This document shows, in pieces, positions 9,265-18,461 of a DNA stretch of 64,000 bases. Under the pieces are notes generated by a model that saw only the letters and a program-made list of their open reading frames with translations, searched no databases and was not told the DNA's origin. Source of the DNA: Collimonas arenae (GTDB lineage: Bacteria > Pseudomonadota > Gammaproteobacteria > Burkholderiales > Burkholderiaceae_D); assembly GCF_001584165.1 (NCBI RefSeq), contig NZ_CP013233.1, positions 3,170,620-3,234,619 of the forward strand, given 5' to 3'. The translations under genes and the position numbers were made by a program. Each line of letters begins with the position of its first letter. The first letter of the stretch is position 1.

Positions 9265-10631
9265 TTAAAATATGAGCCTGACGACGTCGTTAAACACGGC
9301 AACCATCATCAATGTCATCAGAATACCGATACCTGCGCGCTGGGCAATTGCACCAACCCGCTCAGAAATCGGCCGTCCAGTCAAAACTTCCAGCGAATAA
9401 TACAGCAAATGGCCGCCATCTAGAACCGGAATGGGGAGCAAATTCATGACCCCAAACTGATACTGATCAAGGCAATAAAGCTCAGATAGCTGATTGCACC
9501 GATGCGCGCCGTCTGGCCGGCATAATCGGCAATCGTGATCGGACCGGTGATATTTTTCCAGGAAACCTCACCGATCACCATCTTGCCAAGCATCTTGAGA
9601 GTCAAAATACTGCTGTCCCAGGTCCTCTTGGCGCCCTTGGCAAGGGCTTGCAATGGCGGGCTGCTGGCAACAATCATTTCCGGCGCCAGCGGTACCTCGA
9701 CCTTGATCAAGCCGATCTGCGCGCCATTGGCGTCTTGCGCCTCCGGCGTAACATTCACAGCCAGAGTATTGCCATTTCGCAAAACCGACAGATTCACTGG
9801 TTTGCCAGGAGAAGCACGTACCCGCTCGACGAAAGCCAGGCCGTCGGCAACCGGCTGGCCGTCAATTGCTGTCACCAGATCGCCTTCGCGCAAGCCGGCC
9901 TTCATCGCAGGACCGTCCGGCATCACCTTGCCCAACACGGCTTTTGGACGAGCCAGGCCGATGCCGAGCTTGCCGAGATAGTCGCCTTCCAGGTCTTTGG
10001 TGTTCAGGCTGTCGACCGGCAAGCTGACCGTATCGAGCAGATGGCCGTCTGCAACCGCCGGGTCCTGCCGCTGGATATCCAGCTTGACCGGCGTCTTGTC
10101 GACCGCGCCCTGCAGCACTTTCCAACGCAATTCGGACCAGATCTGGACCGGTTCGCCGTTCACGGCCGTAATCAGGTCACCGCCGCGCAAGCCGGCCTTA
10201 TAGGCCACCGATTGCTCGGACATTGCCCGGACTTTGGTAGTCGGCTCAGGCACACCGTACGTGTACAATCCGGCAAATAACAAAATGGCAAGAGCAAAAT
10301 TCGCCAGCGGCCCTGCCGCCACGATCGCCATGCGCTTCCAGACCGACTGGCTGGTGAATTCGCGCTTCAATTCCTGCGGCGACAAGCCGCTCACATCCTG
10401 CTCGCGCGCATCCAGCATTTTGACGTAACCGCCCAGAGGCAGGATGGAAAGCGCCCACTCAGTCTGATCTGGACCAAAGCGTCGCGAAAAAACGATTTTT
10501 CCCATACCGACCGAAAAGCGCAGCACCTTGACGCCGCACAGCCGTGCGACCCAATAGTGGCCAAGCTCGTGGATGACAACCAGAGAGCCAAGCGCAACAA
10601 TAAATGCCAGGATAGTTTGCAGGAAGGCCAT
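9265..10631 (-). pseudogene. rseP: Site-2 protease RseP, frameshifted by one missing base
   Basis: Intramembrane zinc metalloprotease of the sigma-E envelope stress pathway. The N-terminal membrane helix carries the HELGH zinc motif, two PDZ domains occupy about residues 120-300, and the C-terminal LDG motif lies in NLLPIPVLDGGHLLYY. The reading frame breaks just before that motif: the run SISLG should continue VMNLLPIP but reads one base short at the CCCC run 9450-9453 (plus strand), giving a stop. Restoring one G yields about 455 aa, the normal length. By chance the break creates an ATGA overlap, so the last 60 residues could be reinitiated separately, but then the active site would lie on two chains. 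A sequencing error is more likely than a true null in a normally essential gene. The ATG at 10631 puts the HELGH helix at the N-terminus. Confidence 0.85.
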
Positions 10632-10648
10632 GAGATGGATGGTCGCGT

Positions 10649-11818
10649 TCAGGAAATCAAGGATTGTACTGTTTCCCGGGCAAGCTGATCCTGTTCGAGC
10701 AGCGCATCGATATCCGTAACCGCGCAAAGCGGCAATTTATCCATGGTGCGGGCAATCAGTTGGTCGATCATGCGAAACCCGATTTTTTCATCTAGAAAAG
10801 CTTGGACAGCGACTTCATTCGCCGCGTTCAATATTGTTGCCGCCGAACCGCCGGCAAGCAATGCATCATACGCGAGTTTCAGACAGGGAAAGCGTAGCAG
10901 ATCGGGACGGGTAAATTGTAACTGGCCGATGACTGTCAAATCCAGCGGGCCAACGCCGGACGCAATCCGCTCAGGATAGGCCAAGGCATTGGCAATCGGC
11001 GTACGCATATCAGGATTGCCGAGCTGCGCCAGCACCGAGCCATCAATATATGACACCATCGAATGGATAACGCTCTGCGGGTGGATCACGACTTCGATCT
11101 GGCTAGCCGAAGCGCCGAACAGCCAATGCGCCTCGATCACTTCCAGGCCCTTGTTCATCATGGTCGCAGAGTCGACTGAAATCTTGCGGCCCATGACCCA
11201 GTTTGGATGGGCAATCGCCTCCGCCGGGGTAACCGCGCCCAAGGTTTCTACGGCGCGATGCAGGAACGGCCCGCCGGATGCGGTCAATAGAATCTTCTCG
11301 ACGCCGACAGCCGCCGGCTGACGTTGATAACCATGCGGCAAACACTGGAAAATCGCGTTGTGTTCGCTGTCGATCGGCAGCAATACCGCCCCACTCTTGC
11401 TAACTGCATCAATGAACAACTGGCCCGACATGACCAGTGCTTCCTTGTTGGCCAGCAGGATTTTCTTGCCGGCGCGCGCAGCTGCCAGCGAAGGCGCCAG
11501 GCCCGCCGCGCCGACAATCGCAGCCATCACGACGTCGCAGGCATCGGCGCCGGCAACCTCGCACAGCGCCGCCTCGCCATATGCCACTTCGGTATGCAAG
11601 CCTTTCGCGCGCAACAGTTTGCTCAACTGTTGCGCCGCGGCTGCGCTGCCGACGACTGCCAGCTTGGGTTTAAATTGCAGGCACTGCTCCGCCAGTTGCT
11701 CAACCCGGCTGTGCGCTGTCAGCGCATAGACCGAATAACGCTCGGGATGGCGCGCCAGCACGTCCAACGTCGACATGCCGATTGAACCGGTGGAGCCGAG
11801 AATCGTAATATTTTGCAT
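10649..11818 (-). CDS. dxr: 1-deoxy-D-xylulose 5-phosphate reductoisomerase
   Basis: Converts DXP to 2-C-methyl-D-erythritol 4-phosphate with NADPH, the committed step of the MEP isoprenoid pathway. The NADPH-binding loop [14 protein letters not shown] is at the N-terminus, the metal/substrate motif [15 protein letters not shown] is in the middle, and [21 protein letters not shown] follows in the flexible-loop and Glu region. Length is 389 aa from the ATG at 11818; a TTG two codons upstream is the only alternative. It follows cdsA and precedes rseP. Confidence 0.96.
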   Translation of the reverse strand: MQNITILGSTGSIGMSTLDVLARHPERYSVYALTAHSRVEQLAEQCLQFKPKLAVVGSAAAAQQLSKLLRAKGLHTEVAYGEAALCEVAGADACDVVMAAIVGAAGLAPSLAAARAGKKILLANKEALVMSGQLFIDAVSKSGAVLLPIDSEHNAIFQCLPHGYQRQPAAVGVEKILLTASGGPFLHRAVETLGAVTPAEAIAHPNWVMGRKISVDSATMMNKGLEVIEAHWLFGASASQIEVVIHPQSVIHSMVSYIDGSVLAQLGNPDMRTPIANALAYPERIASGVGPLDLTVIGQLQFTRPDLLRFPCLKLAYDALLAGGSAATILNAANEVAVQAFLDEKIGFRMIDQLIARTMDKLPLCAVTDIDALLEQDQLARETVQSLIS

Positions 11819-11825
11819 GTTCAAA

Positions 11826-12650
11826 CTAAAACCAGAAACTTAACAAAGCCGCCAGGGGCAGCACCGGGATCAGCGCGTCGACGCGATCCAGCACACCGCC
11901 ATGACCAGGCAACAGATTGCTGCTGTCCTTGACGCCTGCACGACGCTTCAGCATCGACTCGAACAGGTCGCCGACCACACTGGCGGCCACCAGCACCGTC
12001 ATCACGGCCAGCGCGCCAGGCCAACCCCAGGTCGCCAACAGGCGCACCGGGAAAGTATCCGTCAGCGCAGGCGTGACGCTAAAGCCAGCCAGCATCAGCA
12101 GTACCAGCAGCCAGCCACCGATCGCGCCTTCCCAGGACTTTCCGGGAGAAATCGAAGGCGCCAGCTTGTGCCGGCCAAAGGCCTTGCCGGCAAAATATGC
12201 GCCGATATCCGCCGCCCACACTATCACCAACACCGACAGCAGATACATCGGCGAGTGATGGAACAATACGACTATCGCCAGGAAACAGCCAAAAACCGCT
12301 ATCGCGTAGCTGCCTGCCACCAAGCGGTTACCGAGGCTGGTAAGTGCCGGCAAACCAAGCGCCAGCGACGGTACGAAGCGCAAACACCAGATTGCCACGC
12401 ATAGAGCGAACAGCAGACGGATATTCGGGCCACTGCCAACATAGAGAACTGCCGCGAATAGCAGCAGCGCCGCTCCGCCCCACATCAGGGCGGAACCGCC
12501 GGCGCCACCGAACAGCCTGGCGCTTTCCCAGATGGCGGCAGCAAAGAACAGCGCCGATACGACGGCAAACGCAGGGTAATAATTGAAATAAAGAATCGGC
12601 AGCAGGACTGCCAGTAACAATAACGCAGTGATGACACGCGTTCTAAGCAT
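11826..12650 (-). CDS. cdsA: Phosphatidate cytidylyltransferase
   Basis: Integral membrane enzyme making CDP-diacylglycerol from phosphatidate and CTP, the precursor of all membrane phospholipids. About eight hydrophobic segments are visible. [17 protein letters not shown] is followed by SPGKSWEG, and the C-terminal CDS signature reads [20 protein letters not shown] followed by GVLDRVD. Length 274 aa is typical. Its ATG overlaps the uppS stop in a TGATG arrangement, implying coupled translation. Confidence 0.96.
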   Translation of the reverse strand: MLRTRVITALLLLAVLLPILYFNYYPAFAVVSALFFAAAIWESARLFGGAGGSALMWGGAALLLFAAVLYVGSGPNIRLLFALCVAIWCLRFVPSLALGLPALTSLGNRLVAGSYAIAVFGCFLAIVVLFHHSPMYLLSVLVIVWAADIGAYFAGKAFGRHKLAPSISPGKSWEGAIGGWLLVLLMLAGFSVTPALTDTFPVRLLATWGWPGALAVMTVLVAASVVGDLFESMLKRRAGVKDSSNLLPGHGGVLDRVDALIPVLPLAALLSFWF

Positions 12651-13441
12651 CAGGAAGCCTTTTTCTGTTCAACCAGTTGTTCGCTGGTACGCCCAAAGCG
12701 CCGCTCCCGTTGTTGATAGGAGGCGATCGCCTTGTCGAGTTCGGCTGCGCCGAAGTCAGGCCAATAGGTATCGGTGAAATAAAGTTCGCTGTAGGCAAGC
12801 TGCCATAACAGGAAATTGGAAATACGCTGTTCGCCACCGGTGCGGATAAACAGGTCGGGCTCAGGCGCATAGGCCATCGCCAAGTGCTGCGCCAGTTCCT
12901 CTTCGGTGAATGCTGTGACATCCTGTCCGGCGCCAGCTTGTTGCGGGTTGCTTGCAGCGCGTGCTGCGACCATTTTCTGCACAGCCTGCATCACATCCCA
13001 GCGACCGCCGTAGTTTGCACATATCGTGACGGTCATGGCGGTATTGCCGGCTGTCTTGCGTTCGGCGTTATCGATCATCTGTTGCAGTTTGTCGTCGAAA
13101 CGCCCCAGATCGCCAACCACCTTGAGACGAATCCCATTGGCGTGCATCTTGCCGACTTCGCGCTCCAGCGCCGCCATGAACAAGCGCATCAGCAACGATA
13201 CCTCTTCGGCAGGACGCCGCCAGTTCTCGGAACTGAACGCAAATAAAGTCAGATATTCAACGCCGCGTACGGCACACGCTTCCACGATCTCGCGTACCGC
13301 CTCGACACCCTTGCCATGACCAGCAACGCGTGGCAAAAAGCGGCCCGTCGCCCAGCGACCATTACCGTCCATGATGATGGCAACGTGCCGTGGCACCGTG
13401 GAGCTCGATGGTACCGATTGCGTAGAACTTGAATGAGCCAT
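12650..13441 (-). CDS. uppS: Undecaprenyl diphosphate synthase
   Basis: cis-Prenyltransferase that builds the C55 lipid carrier for peptidoglycan and O-antigen. The conserved [13 protein letters not shown] motif with the catalytic Asp lies near residue 25. [18 protein letters not shown] and the C-terminal [22 protein letters not shown] motif are also present. Length is 263 aa; the N-terminal Ser/Thr-rich stretch of about 17 residues is not conserved, and the ribosome site before the ATG at 13441 is weak. It is coupled to cdsA. Confidence 0.95.
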   Translation of the reverse strand: MAHSSSTQSVPSSSTVPRHVAIIMDGNGRWATGRFLPRVAGHGKGVEAVREIVEACAVRGVEYLTLFAFSSENWRRPAEEVSLLMRLFMAALEREVGKMHANGIRLKVVGDLGRFDDKLQQMIDNAERKTAGNTAMTVTICANYGGRWDVMQAVQKMVAARAASNPQQAGAGQDVTAFTEEELAQHLAMAYAPEPDLFIRTGGEQRISNFLLWQLAYSELYFTDTYWPDFGAAELDKAIASYQQRERRFGRTSEQLVEQKKAS

Positions 13442-13559
13442 AAATATTGAAATAAGAAAAAATGAGACGGTAGGACGGGCTATCAGCTGCGGGGTGGAGA
13501 TGCGTACCCGGGTGAAATTCAGTATCCGCTCACCTCAAGCAGCCTCGCGATACGCGGGC

Positions 13560-13612
13560 GATGCGCGGGCACGCATTGCCCACCCTACGTACTAAATACT
13601 GCCCGGCAATGA
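13560..13612. repeat. Dispersed-repeat-like segment between uppS and frr
   Basis: This gap contains GGGCACGCATTGCCCACCC, a self-complementary core (TGGGCA/TGCCCA type) common in intergenic repeats of this group. It is followed by GGCAATGATTAAAC just across the frr stop. The GCAATGATTAAAC tail occurs again at 16511, upstream of the rpsB stop, next to another palindrome. No gene is visible in 13442-13612. Confidence 0.35.
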
Positions 13613-14173
13613 TTAAACCGTCAGGATTTCTTTTTCTTTGTCGATCACTTGCTTATCAATTTCGGCCACGAATTTGTCGGTCAGTTTCTGAATCTCGTCC
13701 TGTGCACGACGTTCGTCGTCTTCCGAACATTCCTTGTCCTTGACCAACTTCTTCAAACCTTCGTTGGCATCACGACGGATATTGCGAATCGCAATTTTCG
13801 CATCTTCCGCTTCGCCCTTGACCAGCTTTACCATTTCCTTGCGGCGCTCTTCGGTCAGCGGTGGCGTCGGCACACGAATCATTTCGCCCTGTGTTGACGG
13901 ATTCAGACCCAGATCAGCTTCACGGATAGCCTTCTCCACCACCGCGATCATTTTCTTTTCCCACGGCTGGACACCGATGGTACGCGCATCGATCAGGGTC
14001 ACATTGGCAATCTGGCTCAAATTGGTCTGGCTACCGTAGTAATCGACCATGACATGGTCGAGAATCCCGGTGTGGGCACGGCCGGTACGTACTTTCGCCA
14101 GATCGGCGCGCAGTGTCTCCAGCGACTTCTGCATTCTTTGATCAGTATTCTTCTTAACGTCAGCAACGCTCAT
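13613..14173 (-). CDS. frr: Ribosome recycling factor
   Basis: Splits post-termination ribosomes together with EF-G. The 186-aa protein has the usual RRF pattern: [20 protein letters not shown] near the N-terminus, then [34 protein letters not shown] and a long C-terminal helix. A good ribosome site (GAGGAG) precedes the ATG at 14173. It lies between pyrH and uppS in the standard order. Confidence 0.97.
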   Translation of the reverse strand: MSVADVKKNTDQRMQKSLETLRADLAKVRTGRAHTGILDHVMVDYYGSQTNLSQIANVTLIDARTIGVQPWEKKMIAVVEKAIREADLGLNPSTQGEMIRVPTPPLTEERRKEMVKLVKGEAEDAKIAIRNIRRDANEGLKKLVKDKECSEDDERRAQDEIQKLTDKFVAEIDKQVIDKEKEILTV

Positions 14174-14323
14174 GCTGCTCTCCTCTACAAAAACAATCTA
14201 TCCGGCTACCGCCAGAAACCTGTTACGCGAGCCAATCTCGGGACTAGGACTTCCAACGACAACCTTTCATTAGAAAAACTGCGCAATTATTGCAAAATAT
14301 ATTGCAAATTGCACATGGAAAAC

Positions 14324-15040
14324 TTAAACGTGTACCAAAGTTCCTTCATCTTCGCCCATGATGACGCGTTTCAACGCTCCAGGCTTGACGATGGAAAACA
14401 CCTTGATTGGCAGTTTCTGGTCGCGACACAGGGCAAATGCAGTGGCATCCATGACTTGCAGATGCTTGGTAATTGCCTCATCGAAAGTGATGTGCGAATA
14501 ACGCGTTGCCGATGGATCCTTGTTTGGATCGGCGCTGTACACGCCATCGACCTTGGTCGCCTTCAAAACAATTTCGGCGCCGATTTCCGAACCACGCAAT
14601 GCAGCGGCAGTATCGGTGGTAAAGAATGGATTGCCGGTACCTGCTGCAAAAATGACAATTTTATCTTCTTCCAGATATTGCAGCGCTTTCGGCCGCACAT
14701 AGGGCTCTACTACCTGTTCGATACTGATTGCCGACATCACACGGGCGGTCAGGCCGATCTGACGCATTGCATCGGCCAGCGCCAGCGAATTCATCACTGT
14801 CGCCAACATGCCCATGTAGTCAGCGGTTGCGCGATCCATACCCTGCGCTCCCGGCGCTACGCCGCGGAAGATATTACCGCCACCGATAACGATAGCCAAC
14901 TCGACACCCAGTTTAGCGACTTCGGCGACATCGGCAACCATCCGCTCGATCGTCGCGCGATTGATGCCATAGGCATCATCGCCCATCAGGGCCTCACCGG
15001 AGAGTTTCAGGAGAACACGCTTATAAGCTGGTTTTGTCAT
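14324..15040 (-). CDS. pyrH: Uridylate kinase (UMP kinase)
   Basis: Hexameric bacterial UMP kinase of the amino-acid-kinase fold, phosphorylating UMP to UDP and inhibited by UTP. The N-terminal [14 protein letters not shown] nucleotide loop, [11 protein letters not shown] and the C-terminal [15 protein letters not shown] and [18 protein letters not shown] segments are conserved. Length is 238 aa. It is separated from tsf by 267 bases that include the tsf terminator, so it probably has its own promoter there. Confidence 0.96.
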   Translation of the reverse strand: MTKPAYKRVLLKLSGEALMGDDAYGINRATIERMVADVAEVAKLGVELAIVIGGGNIFRGVAPGAQGMDRATADYMGMLATVMNSLALADAMRQIGLTARVMSAISIEQVVEPYVRPKALQYLEEDKIVIFAAGTGNPFFTTDTAAALRGSEIGAEIVLKATKVDGVYSADPNKDPSATRYSHITFDEAITKHLQVMDATAFALCRDQKLPIKVFSIVKPGALKRVIMGEDEGTLVHV

Positions 15041-15277
15041 GGTCTGGGCCCCTTGTGGCTTTCCGATTGATTCACACTTGTTTTGGTCATTTGCCTAGCT
15101 GGAGGACTGCAGCGCCATTGTCAGGCCAAACTGCAGCAAAATCCACTAGAAGGTTCCTGAGCCGCTTTTCAGGGCTACGGAACCATTTCTTCGATATGCT
15201 CGCCGCTCATTGAGAAACAGCGGCCTTAAGGCAATTCCTTAGTCCTTGGCCCGGGAAGAAAATTCCATAGAGCCAAA

Positions 15278-15306
15278 AAAACGGGCCTTTCGGCCCGTTT
15301 TTTTTG
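15278..15306 (-). terminator. Rho-independent terminator after tsf
   Basis: A perfect GC-rich stem with arms ACGGGCC/GGCCCGT and a short AAAG-type loop is flanked by A and T runs on both sides. On the minus strand it follows the tsf stop by a few bases and ends in a run of T. The symmetry would allow termination in both directions. Confidence 0.9.
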
Positions 15307-15307
15307 C

Positions 15308-16189
15308 TTACGCCTGCTTGGCCGCAGCAACAGTTGCTGCAACTTCCGCAGCGAAGTCATCTTGTTTCTTCTCGATGCCTTCACCGACAACAAACATGGT
15401 GAACGATTTAACACTGGTGTTGGTAGCCTTCAGCATTTGTTCAACAGTTTGCTTGTCGTTCTTGACGAAAGTCTGGTTCAGCAAGGAAACTTCCTTCAGG
15501 AATTTCTGCACAGAACCTTCAATCATCTTGGCAGCGATATCTGCAGGCTTGCCGGATTCGGCCGCCTTCAGGGTTGCTACCGAACGCTCTTTCTCGATCA
15601 GGTCGGCTGGCACTTGATCCGACGACAACGAGACTGGCTTCATCGCAGCGATGTGCATTGCTACGTCCTTGCCGACTTGCTCTTCAGCGCCATCAAACTC
15701 AACCATGACGCCGATACGGGTGCCGTGCAAGTAGGAAACCAACTTGCCTGCTGTGTCGAAACGCACGAAACGACGGATCGACATGTTTTCACCGATACGG
15801 CCGATCAGGGCTGCACGAGTTGCTTCAACGGTGCTATCGCCTAATGGCAAAGCCGACAGGGCTGCCACGTCGGCTGGATTTTTTTCTGCAACCAGCTTGG
15901 CGCAGGCGTTAGCCAAGGCCAGGAAGTCGTCGTTCTTGGTAACGAAGTCGGTTTCGCAGTTGACTTCAACCAGCGCGCCAACGCCGCCAGCGATGTATGC
16001 TGCCACAACGCCTTCAGCGGTCACGCGGGAAGCGGCCTTGGAAGCCTTGCCGCCCAATTTGACGCGCAGGATTTCTTCTGCTTTGTCCATATCGCCACCG
16101 GCTTCAGTCAATGCCTTCTTGCATTCCATCATCGGCGCGTCGGTCTTTGCGCGCAGTTCGCCTACCAGTGCTGCTGTAATTGCGGCCAT
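15308..16189 (-). CDS. tsf: Translation elongation factor Ts
   Basis: Nucleotide exchange factor for EF-Tu. The N-terminal UBA-like helix bundle contains [20 protein letters not shown], the EF-Ts signature, and [14 protein letters not shown] lies near residue 80. Length 293 aa is normal. A strong ribosome site, AGGAG, lies upstream of the ATG at 16189. It follows rpsB after a 346-base spacer with an internal terminator-like hairpin. Confidence 0.97.
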   Translation of the reverse strand: MAAITAALVGELRAKTDAPMMECKKALTEAGGDMDKAEEILRVKLGGKASKAASRVTAEGVVAAYIAGGVGALVEVNCETDFVTKNDDFLALANACAKLVAEKNPADVAALSALPLGDSTVEATRAALIGRIGENMSIRRFVRFDTAGKLVSYLHGTRIGVMVEFDGAEEQVGKDVAMHIAAMKPVSLSSDQVPADLIEKERSVATLKAAESGKPADIAAKMIEGSVQKFLKEVSLLNQTFVKNDKQTVEQMLKATNTSVKSFTMFVVGEGIEKKQDDFAAEVAATVAAAKQA

Positions 16190-16334
16190 ACTATTCTCCT
16201 AGCTCAATTGGTGCCATGTCGCCGGCGCGGCCGGCATATCGTCGGGCAGCAAGCTCAACGGCTGACATCCCGGCACCATCGTTCAAAATAAATTCGGGTA
16301 AAAATAAGCTTGCTTAATGCATAAGCGGGTGATG

Positions 16335-16358
16335 CAAAAAAGGAGCAAACACGCTCCC
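16335..16358 (-). terminator. Terminator or attenuator between rpsB and tsf
   Basis: On the minus strand GGAGC-GTGTTT-GCTCC is followed by six T residues, the classic intrinsic terminator form, though the five-base-pair stem is short (an extra G at its base can extend it). It lies between rpsB and tsf, so it probably reduces read-through rather than ending the operon completely. Confidence 0.7.
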
Positions 16359-16462
16359 TTTTATCAGCTTGCGTGTTTTGCAAACTTATCTAGTTGCTTC
16401 AGATTTTCCTACTTCGCTTACAAAACTTTTCAACTTGCCTGAAGCTTCCTGCCTACTCAGTT

Positions 16463-16510
16463 GGGGACAGAGTAATTTGCCGCGCTAGCGCGGCTACCAA
16501 ACCCTGTCCC
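16463..16510. repeat. Palindromic intergenic repeat (GGGACAG type)
   Basis: Outer arms GGGACAG (16464-16470) and CTGTCCC (16504-16510) enclose a perfect 16-base palindrome, GCCGCGCTAGCGCGGC (16479-16494). The left edge GGGGACAGAGTAATTT resembles the left edge of the GGGGTCAGAGTAATTT elements at 59.3 and 59.7 kb, so I place it in the same family as a diverged member. Confidence 0.6.
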
Positions 16511-16535
16511 GCAATGATTAAACTTGGAAACTCAA

Positions 16536-17288
16536 TTAAGCCTGATCGTTGACTTCGACGAACTCGTCGCCAGCTGCGCCCTTGATCGACTCAACCACGT
16601 CGTTCACTGCATTGGCACGGCCTTCCAGGATTGCATCTGCAACGCCACGGGCGTACAGAGCGATAGCCTTGGAGGAGTCATCGTTACCAGGAATGACGTA
16701 AGTCACGCCTTCTGGCGAGTGGTTGGTATCAACCACGCCGATAACTGGAATGCCCAGCTTTGCAGCTTCGGTGATTGCGCCTTTGTGGTAACCAACGTCG
16801 ATCACGAAAATTGCGTCAGGAATGCCGCCCATGTCCTTGATGCCGCCGATGGCTTTTTGCAGCTTGATCAGTTCACGCTGGAACATCAGGGCTTCTTTTT
16901 TGCTCAGCTTTTCGACCGAACCGTCTTCGATCGACGCTTCCATTTCTTTCAGGCGCTTGATCGAGGTCTTGATGGTCTTGAAGTTGGTCAGCATGCCGCC
17001 CAACCAGCGCTGGTCAACGAAAGGCGAGCCCGAACGCGCTGCTTCTGCAGCAACGATTTCACGTGCTTGGCGCTTGGTGCCGACGAACAGGATGTTGCCG
17101 CGGTTGGACGACAATTGACGGATGTACTTCATCGCCTCCTGGTACATGCCCAGGGTCTTTTCCAGGTTGACGATATGAATCTTGTTGCGGTGACCGAAGA
17201 TGAACGGCGCCATCTTTGGGTTCCAGAAACGGGTTTGGTGACCAAAGTGGACACCGGCTTCCAGCATTTCACGCATTGTTACGGACAT
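16536..17288 (-). CDS. rpsB: 30S ribosomal protein S2
   Basis: Small-subunit protein needed for S1 binding. [22 protein letters not shown] at the N-terminus and the C-terminal [20 protein letters not shown] segment are diagnostic. The ATG at 17288, preceded by GGAG, gives 250 aa; the longer open frame adds 22 unrelated residues. It is divergent from map and begins the rpsB-tsf-pyrH-frr run. Confidence 0.97.
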   Translation of the reverse strand: MSVTMREMLEAGVHFGHQTRFWNPKMAPFIFGHRNKIHIVNLEKTLGMYQEAMKYIRQLSSNRGNILFVGTKRQAREIVAAEAARSGSPFVDQRWLGGMLTNFKTIKTSIKRLKEMEASIEDGSVEKLSKKEALMFQRELIKLQKAIGGIKDMGGIPDAIFVIDVGYHKGAITEAAKLGIPVIGVVDTNHSPEGVTYVIPGNDDSSKAIALYARGVADAILEGRANAVNDVVESIKGAAGDEFVEVNDQA

Positions 17289-17612
17289 AATTTTCTCCAG
17301 GGTTAGGTCTGGAATCTGCTCAGTCACCGAAATTGCCTTATAGCAAAACAGCACCCTTTTCGAGCAGATTCGCGCTTAAAAAACATAATATAACTACAGG
17401 GAACTTCCATATCAGCCGAATAGCAATTCGAGCTAACCCAAGATTGTACCCCAGAACCCGCATTTTCTTCAAGCGCTGCGGGGCATATCTTTCTGCGAAT
17501 CTTGTTACGGTCGTTTATAATCCTTAATTGAACGAATCCAGGCGGCGAAACCATTGATTTCGCACCTTTTTCTGCACATTTCAGAATTTTCTCATACGAA
17601 TTCCCCAAATTT
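17289..17612. promoter_or_regulatory. Divergent promoter region rpsB / map
   Basis: The 324 bases between two divergent genes hold no ORF I support. They are AT-rich near 17370-17410 and 17505-17530. A consensus -10 hexamer TATAAT is at 17516-17521 pointing toward map, without a good -35. The long rpsB leader (over 100 bases) is where ribosomal protein S2 autoregulation usually acts, but I cannot fold it reliably by eye. Confidence 0.5.
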
Positions 17613-18440
17613 ATGACTTCTATCTCAATCAAAACTGCCGAGGATATCGCCGGCATGCGCGTCGCTGGCAGGCTTGCCTCGGAAGTACTCGACTACATCA
17701 CGCCTTTCGTCAAGGTCGGTGTGACCACCGGTGAGCTTGACCGCCTGTGTCACGAATACATGACAAATGTACAAGGCACCATCCCCGCCCCATTGAATTA
17801 CTGCCCGCCTGGCTACACGCCTTATCCGAAGGCGATCTGCACTTCGGTCAACGACGTGATCTGCCATGGCATTCCGGGTGACAAGGTCTTGAAGAACGGC
17901 GACGTGGTCAATCTCGACATCACCGTCATCAAGGATGGCTACCATGGCGACACCAGCCGCATGTTCTATGTCGGCGAGCCGTCGATCATGGCCAAGCGCC
18001 TGGGCGACATCACTTATGAATGCATGTGGCTGGGAATCGCCAAAATCAAACCCGGCGCGCATCTGGGCGATATCGGCCATGTAATCCAGCAGCACGCCGA
18101 GAAAGCCGGCTACAGCGTGGTTCGCGAATTCTGCGGCCACGGCATCGGCAAAGTATTCCACGAAGAACCGCAAGTGTTGCATTATGGCCGTCCCGGTACT
18201 CTGGAACGGCTGGAAGCAGGCATGATTTTCACGGTCGAACCGATGATCAACGCCGGCCGCCGTGACATTCGCGAAATGGGCGACGGCTGGACCATCAGGA
18301 CCAAGGATCGCAGCCTGTCGGCGCAATGGGAACATACCGTTCTGGTGACTGAAACTGGTTACGAAGTACTGACCGTATCCGCGGGTACCCCACCGCCGCC
18401 AGCCTTCATTCAACAAGCAGCCAGCGCCTCAGCAGCGTAG
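17613..18440 (+). CDS. map: Methionine aminopeptidase, type I
   Basis: Removes the N-terminal methionine from nascent proteins. The five metal ligands are present: Asp in NLDITV near residue 100, Asp in GDTSRMF near 112, His in GHGIGKVFHEEP near 175, Glu in FTVEPM near 207 and Glu in QWEHTVLV near 239. Length is 275 aa, with a Pro/Ala-rich tail slightly longer than in E. coli. It is divergent from rpsB, the common arrangement, and 21 bases upstream of glnD. Confidence 0.96.
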   Translation: MTSISIKTAEDIAGMRVAGRLASEVLDYITPFVKVGVTTGELDRLCHEYMTNVQGTIPAPLNYCPPGYTPYPKAICTSVNDVICHGIPGDKVLKNGDVVNLDITVIKDGYHGDTSRMFYVGEPSIMAKRLGDITYECMWLGIAKIKPGAHLGDIGHVIQQHAEKAGYSVVREFCGHGIGKVFHEEPQVLHYGRPGTLERLEAGMIFTVEPMINAGRRDIREMGDGWTIRTKDRSLSAQWEHTVLVTETGYEVLTVSAGTPPPPAFIQQAASASAA

Positions 18441-18461
18441 TCGTCCCCGCCCTCTACTTAC

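Larger units (their letters stand above)
16190..16535. other. rpsB-tsf spacer
   Basis: This 346-base spacer holds no gene. Reading from rpsB toward tsf it contains a palindromic repeat (16463-16510), a near-repeat of GCAAACACGC/GCGTGTTTTGC, a terminator-like hairpin (16335-16358) and then an AT-rich stretch before the tsf ribosome site. The order suggests that tsf expression is partly uncoupled from rpsB. Confidence 0.6.

Noticed and set aside
9265..9447. The 60-codon open frame as a separate small gene
   Set aside because: Its sequence is exactly the missing C-terminus of RseP; one restored base joins it.
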